The notes beneath the pieces are model-generated. The model did no database searches and had not been told where the DNA came from. It worked only from the letters and a program-made list of their open reading frames with translations. A program made the position numbers and the translations under genes. Positions 30,828 to 34,373 of a stretch of DNA of 34,373 bases are shown here, piece by piece (the first letter of the stretch is position 1; each line of letters begins with the position of its first letter). The DNA lies in the NCBI GenBank assembly GCA_964540815.1, contig CAZIOH010000073.1, positions 1-34,373 of the forward strand, given 5' to 3'. Source of the DNA: CAZIOH01 sp964540815. Its GTDB lineage: Bacteria > Myxococcota_A > Polyangia > Fen-1088.

Positions 30828-32291
30828 TCAGAATATCAGCCACATGGACAGGGCCCCGGCGGCGGCTGCGAAGGCCGCGGCCCCCAGCACCAGGCCCGCG
30901 TCGCAGATCCACCGGTGCTGGCGCCGACGCCGGCATCCCGCTCGGCGGCGGCGTCCGGTCGCGGCGAGCGTTCGAGGGGGGCGCGGCGGGACAGGCCGGC
31001 GCGTGGCCGACGCGCGAGCGTGGCCGACGTTCGAGGCCCTCGAAGCCACGTGCGGAACCACCGGCTCGACCGGTGCCGCGGGCGGAAGGGCGCGGTCCGG
31101 CGCCCGTCGCGCCGCGATCTCGAGCGCGCGAGCAGGCCCTCCGTCCGGTCGGGGTAGGCATGGCGGAGCCAGGACCACCACGGGCCGCTCGGCGAGCATC
31201 CCGGCGGCGACCGCGACCGGGGCGGACATGCGGCTCACCGTCCTCCACAGCGCGTGGCTGAAGGCCAGCGCGCTCGCGAAGCGATCGGCGGGATCCTTGG
31301 AGATCGCCTGCAATATCACGGCTTCGAGCAGCGGTGGGATCGGCACCCGGGCCACCGAGGACGGCGGCGGCGGCGCCAGATCCCGGTGAGCCTCGAGCAG
31401 CGCCGTGACGTCGCGAATCTCGTCGAACGGCCCGCGCCCCGCCACCAGGGTGTAAAGCAGGATCCCCGCCGCGTAGACATCGCTTCGCGGATCGATCTGC
31501 GCGCCCGATGCCTGTTCGGGGGACACGTAGCGAGGCGTGCCCACGCAGATCCCATCGAGGGTGGGGATGGCAAGGGGGGCGATCCGCACCTCGCGCCCGC
31601 ACCCGGGATGCACCGCGGACGCGGCGCCGCCGCCGGGCGGCCTGCGGATCACCTTGGCGATCCCGAAGTCGATCAGCTTGATGCGGGGCTCGCCGCGCGC
31701 GCTGGTCTCGCACAGCATGACGTTGTCCGGCTTCACGTCCCGGTGGACGACCCCCGCGGCGTGCACCGCCCGCAGCGCCGACAGCAGCTGCCGCGTGTGG
31801 CGGATGGCCTCGGGCGCCGGCAGCGGACCGCGCAGGCGCGCCTCGGCGCGCAGCGTGCGTCCCTTCAATCGCTCCATGGCGACGTAGGGGCGGCCATCGG
31901 CGGTCAACCCCTGTCCACGCCCAGCCACGATGTGCGGGTGCGACAGCTGCCAGATGGCCTCACCCTCCACGCGCATGCGCTCGTGCGCATCCGGCTGCGC
32001 GGCCAGCTCCGGGCGCAGCACCTTCACGACCACCGGCTCCCCCGACGCCCGATCGGTGGCGGCGAAGAGTTCGCCCATCCCCCCCGAGCCGAGCCGGGCT
32101 TCGGCCCGATAGGGCGTTCCGTCGAGGCTGTGCTCGAGCGCTGGCCCTTCGGGTGGTTTCGCGCTTCGCGTCTGGGCCCGGATCCCGGCCTGAACGTCGG
32201 CCTCGATTCGCACCAGGACCTGTCCGTGCGCCAGCGCGCCTCCACCGCCCGCGCCGGACTCCCCGGCCATCGCATGCATTCCCCTGTCCAT
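30828..32291 (-). CDS. Ser/Thr protein kinase, tail-anchored
   Basis: 487 residues from ATG 32291, with GGGGAGG at good distance upstream. The kinase domain (about 61-350) has the loop LGSGGMGELFAA, ATP lysine K90 in VVVKVL, catalytic HRDVKPDN (183-190), DFG at 208-210 and GTPRYVSPEQ, so it should be active. Between DFG and GTPRY there are about 40 residues (through HPGCGREVRIAPLAIP), far more than usual. A Pro/Arg/Ala-rich tail ends in a single hydrophobic helix (GLVLGAAAFAAAAGALSMW) at the very C-terminus, leaving nothing outside the membrane, so it has no outer sensor. Probably transcribed with the methyltransferase (169 bases upstream) and the receiver gene (54 bases downstream). Confidence 0.92.
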   Translation of the reverse strand: MDRGMHAMAGESGAGGGGALAHGQVLVRIEADVQAGIRAQTRSAKPPEGPALEHSLDGTPYRAEARLGSGGMGELFAATDRASGEPVVVKVLRPELAAQPDAHERMRVEGEAIWQLSHPHIVAGRGQGLTADGRPYVAMERLKGRTLRAEARLRGPLPAPEAIRHTRQLLSALRAVHAAGVVHRDVKPDNVMLCETSARGEPRIKLIDFGIAKVIRRPPGGGAASAVHPGCGREVRIAPLAIPTLDGICVGTPRYVSPEQASGAQIDPRSDVYAAGILLYTLVAGRGPFDEIRDVTALLEAHRDLAPPPPSSVARVPIPPLLEAVILQAISKDPADRFASALAFSHALWRTVSRMSAPVAVAAGMLAERPVVVLAPPCLPRPDGGPARALEIAARRAPDRALPPAAPVEPVVPHVASRASNVGHARASATRRPVPPRPPRTLAATGRRRRAGCRRRRQHRWICDAGLVLGAAAFAAAAGALSMWLIF

Positions 32292-32460
32292 CCCGTCGCC
32301 TCCCCAACACCGTCCAGCCTCGAAAGATCTCGGCCGCCGCCGCCCCGGCCGTGTTATCGCGCACACCCCCGGGCGGTTTCCTCGCGCCGGCACGCCCCGG
32401 AAATAGGCGTTAGACCCTGCGCGGATAGGGGAGACGGCGCTCGAGGCCAGAGCCGTTCGG

Positions 32461-33324
32461 TCAAGAGATCTCGCGCCGCGGGTCCCCGACTTCCGGGGAG
32501 TTTCTCGCGCGCGTGCGCAGCGCCCGCAATAGGGCTCGACGGCTCGGCAAGCGGTGCCCCCAGCGGAGCGTGAAGATCCGGGACCACACCGGCGGCTCCG
32601 GCAACCCGTGGACCTCGGCACGAAAGGCCGCGAAGCGGGCCGGATTCATGGCCGGTCCGATGAAGGAGATCGAGCGCAGGATGGCCCCCAGTCGCTCGCG
32701 GGACACCGGGGTCTGGTCGTGAAACTGGCGCACCCGACCGAGGGAGACGCCCGTGACGGCGCCGAGGTGAACCATCGCCCGAGCGAGCGCGCGCGGGCGA
32801 CGTGGCACCGCGGCCTCCATGGCCCGCGCCACGCCCCGCATGAAGGGCGTGTCGTCGAACGACCACGTCACCACGGCGAGGGCGCCGCCCGGCCGCAAGA
32901 CGCGCGCGATCTCCTCGGCGGCGTGCTGCGCATCGAGAAAATGCAGGGCGTCGGCTACGACCACCAGCGACTGCGAGGCGGCCGGCACCGGCATCGCCTC
33001 GGCGGCGGCGTGCAGGGTCGAGATGGCGAGGCCCCGGGAGGCGGCCCGCCGCCGCAGCTCGGCCAGCATCTCCACCGCCGGCTCGACCGCGGTCACCCGG
33101 AGGCCGCGCTCGGCGAGCGGTAACGCCAGGTGCCCGACGCCCGCGCCGAGATCCAGAATCGCCGCGTCGCCGCCGTGGTCGAGGCTGGCGTCGACCGCCA
33201 GGTTGCCCAGCGCCGCGACCAGCCCGTCCGGATAGCCGGGGCGCGCGTCATAGACCTCGGCCATCCGGTTGAAGACCCAGGCCGAGGGATCGTGCAGGCT
33301 GACCTTCCGGCGACCGAGCCCCAT
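32461..33324 (-). CDS. Class I SAM-dependent methyltransferase
   Basis: 287 residues. Motif I is LDLGAGVGHLALPLAERG (57-74), followed by VTAVEPAVEML (motif II acid), the AAAEAMPVP and VVADALHFLD region, and ARVLRPGGALAVVTWSF. This is the Methyltransf_11/25 type that modifies small molecules or lipids. The opening DPSAWVFNRMAEVYDARPGYPD is common in this group. The C-terminal part carries helices that may shape the substrate site; the substrate is unknown. It starts 12 bases after the SUMF1-like lipoprotein gene ends, so the two are very likely co-transcribed. Confidence 0.9.
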   Translation of the reverse strand: MGLGRRKVSLHDPSAWVFNRMAEVYDARPGYPDGLVAALGNLAVDASLDHGGDAAILDLGAGVGHLALPLAERGLRVTAVEPAVEMLAELRRRAASRGLAISTLHAAAEAMPVPAASQSLVVVADALHFLDAQHAAEEIARVLRPGGALAVVTWSFDDTPFMRGVARAMEAAVPRRPRALARAMVHLGAVTGVSLGRVRQFHDQTPVSRERLGAILRSISFIGPAMNPARFAAFRAEVHGLPEPPVWSRIFTLRWGHRLPSRRALLRALRTRARNSPEVGDPRREIS

Positions 33325-33336
33325 GCCGACCTCGGG

Positions 33337-34320
33337 TCAGGGCGCGGGCGCGGCGCCGTATTCCGCGTCGCCGCAGCAGCGGAATCCGGTGTCGCCGGCC
33401 AAGTCCTGGCGGTGAAAGGCCACGGTGTCGAAGCAGGACGCGGCGGTGACGTCCGAGGAGAACGAGCCCCCGCGGGGAAGACAGGCGTCCCCGCCAGCCG
33501 CGGTCGGCGCGTTGGCGGGGTCCGCCGTGCAGTCGTTGGTCCACTCCCAGGCGTTGCCGCTCATGTCGAACACGCCGGCCACGCCGCCCTCGCATCCGCT
33601 GGCCTCCTTGACCGGGCGGACATCCGGTGAGGCCTGCGGATAGCGCCGATCCACGCAGCGGGCCACCACGGGGCCGTTGTCGTAGGGATAGCGCCGCGGC
33701 TGGTCGCCGGTGCAGGCGATCACCCACTCGTCGCCGTGCGGGTCGGTTGGATCGATGACGCCGCCACCCCCCGGGCGCTCGCAGAGGCGCTTGCCCGCCC
33801 AGCGGCAGTACGCGTCGGCATCGCACCAATCCACGCAGACCACCGGCGAGGCGGCGCGCCCCACCGGATCGAAGGCCGGGCAGCCCGGCCCGTTGGTCGC
33901 CTTGAAGGTGTTCGGCGCCGGAGCGAAGGATGTGTTCCAGCTGCGGCACCGCTCCGCCTGCGCGCCGGGATCCGCGGCCGCGTCCAGGAAGGCCTGATAC
34001 TCGGCGTTGGTCACCTCGGTGGTGTCGATGCAGAAGGCCACGCCATCCGCCCAGCCCACCCGGGCCAGGCTCGCTCCCTTCTGACCGGTGGGACAGTGGC
34101 TGCGAACCACGGGACCGTCGCCCGAGGTCTCCCCGACCACCAGCGCATCGAGGTTGCTGCTCCCCGCGTCGCTGGCCCCAGCCGGACCTGTCGCCGGGCT
34201 GGAACCGCAGGCCGGCAGGGCCGCGGCCCCGAGGGTGCCCACCGCCGTGGCCAGTGTGGTCATGAACCTCGAGCCCCGGGCGGACGAACGCACCAAACGG
34301 GCGAGGGGCCGGGGGCTCAT
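33337..34320 (-). CDS. SUMF1/FGE-fold lipoprotein
   Basis: 327 residues. A signal peptide ends in the lipobox ALPAC (Cys38), so the protein is probably on the outer membrane. The FGE-sulfatase domain follows: FCIDTTEVTNAEYQAFL, VCVDWCDADAYCRWAGKRLC, EWVIAC, GVFDMSGNAWEWTNDC and PRGGSF...GFRCC. In true formylglycine-generating enzymes a Cys three residues after GGSF (GGSFLC type) helps bind copper; here the sequence is GGSFSSD, so that Cys is missing and sulfatase activation is unlikely. Such variants in myxobacteria occur beside or fused to Ser/Thr kinases and may be ligand-binding. ATG 34320 suits the promoter found upstream; ATG 34263 would also give a signal peptide. Confidence 0.9.
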   Translation of the reverse strand: MSPRPLARLVRSSARGSRFMTTLATAVGTLGAAALPACGSSPATGPAGASDAGSSNLDALVVGETSGDGPVVRSHCPTGQKGASLARVGWADGVAFCIDTTEVTNAEYQAFLDAAADPGAQAERCRSWNTSFAPAPNTFKATNGPGCPAFDPVGRAASPVVCVDWCDADAYCRWAGKRLCERPGGGGVIDPTDPHGDEWVIACTGDQPRRYPYDNGPVVARCVDRRYPQASPDVRPVKEASGCEGGVAGVFDMSGNAWEWTNDCTADPANAPTAAGGDACLPRGGSFSSDVTAASCFDTVAFHRQDLAGDTGFRCCGDAEYGAAPAP

Positions 34321-34330
34321 CTGGGGGGCG

Positions 34331-34360
34331 AGGATGCGGCAATCCGGGAGAGGATGTCAA
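34331..34360 (-). promoter_or_regulatory. Candidate promoter of the SUMF1-methyltransferase-kinase operon
   Basis: Minus strand TTGACA (34355-34360, consensus), 18-base spacer, CATCCT (34331-34336), then 10 bases to ATG 34320. Confidence 0.42.
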
Positions 34361-34373
34361 CGCCATCCGTGTC

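Overview
The window is a high-GC stretch whose gene content fits a myxobacterium-like member of the Myxococcota (Polyangia type): two eukaryotic-type Ser/Thr kinases with membrane tails, several Cys-rich lipoproteins, an ECF/cupin anti-sigma pair, a full-length bacterial Lhr helicase, a multi-GAF hybrid histidine kinase and a cobalamin-dependent MetH. A run of exactly 100 N at 1416-1515 shows that it is a scaffold, probably from a draft or metagenome assembly. The taxonomic call is an inference from gene content, not from a marker gene.

Left end (1-3870): the 3' part of tRNA-Leu(UAA), then an accessory-looking stretch. It holds a small two-HTH protein, a frameshifted RuvC-like nuclease remnant, an Uma2 nuclease broken by the assembly gap, about 600 bases with no recognisable gene, a VapC/Phd-type toxin-antitoxin pair, and a 5'-truncated, frameshifted beta-helix protein gene. 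Debris beside a tRNA suggests an old integration hot spot.

Surface and signalling block (4002-8724): an exported Polyangia-type protein, an expansin-like lipoprotein, a Ser/Thr kinase on the opposite strand and a SnoaL-like protein. Stress and DNA block (8867-14906): an ECF sigma factor overlaps a zinc-less anti-sigma/cupin (ChrR-like) gene, followed by lhr. Transport and membrane block (15080-20571): DHA2-type MFS transporter, AI-2E family protein coupled to a small two-helix pore-like protein, fatty acid hydroxylase, DUF488 protein and a lipoprotein. Then comes a 1299-residue hybrid histidine kinase (20579-24478).

Methyl-cycle block (24629-29663, minus strand): an ArsR-methyltransferase fusion regulator with a strong promoter and a palindromic operator lies 43 bases upstream of metH. 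This looks like an autoregulated S-adenosylmethionine-cycle operon. A divergent DsbA-like gene follows. Right end (30360-34320, minus strand): a SUMF1-fold lipoprotein, a methyltransferase, a tail-anchored Ser/Thr kinase and a stand-alone receiver protein, all in one direction, form a candidate signalling operon.

A regularity runs through the window. For many genes that head a transcription unit, a sigma70-like -35/-10 pair places the -10 box only 5 to 10 bases before the best start codon, which suggests frequent leaderless transcription. I used this to choose several starts (818, 1957, 3234, 4002) over longer ORF starts.
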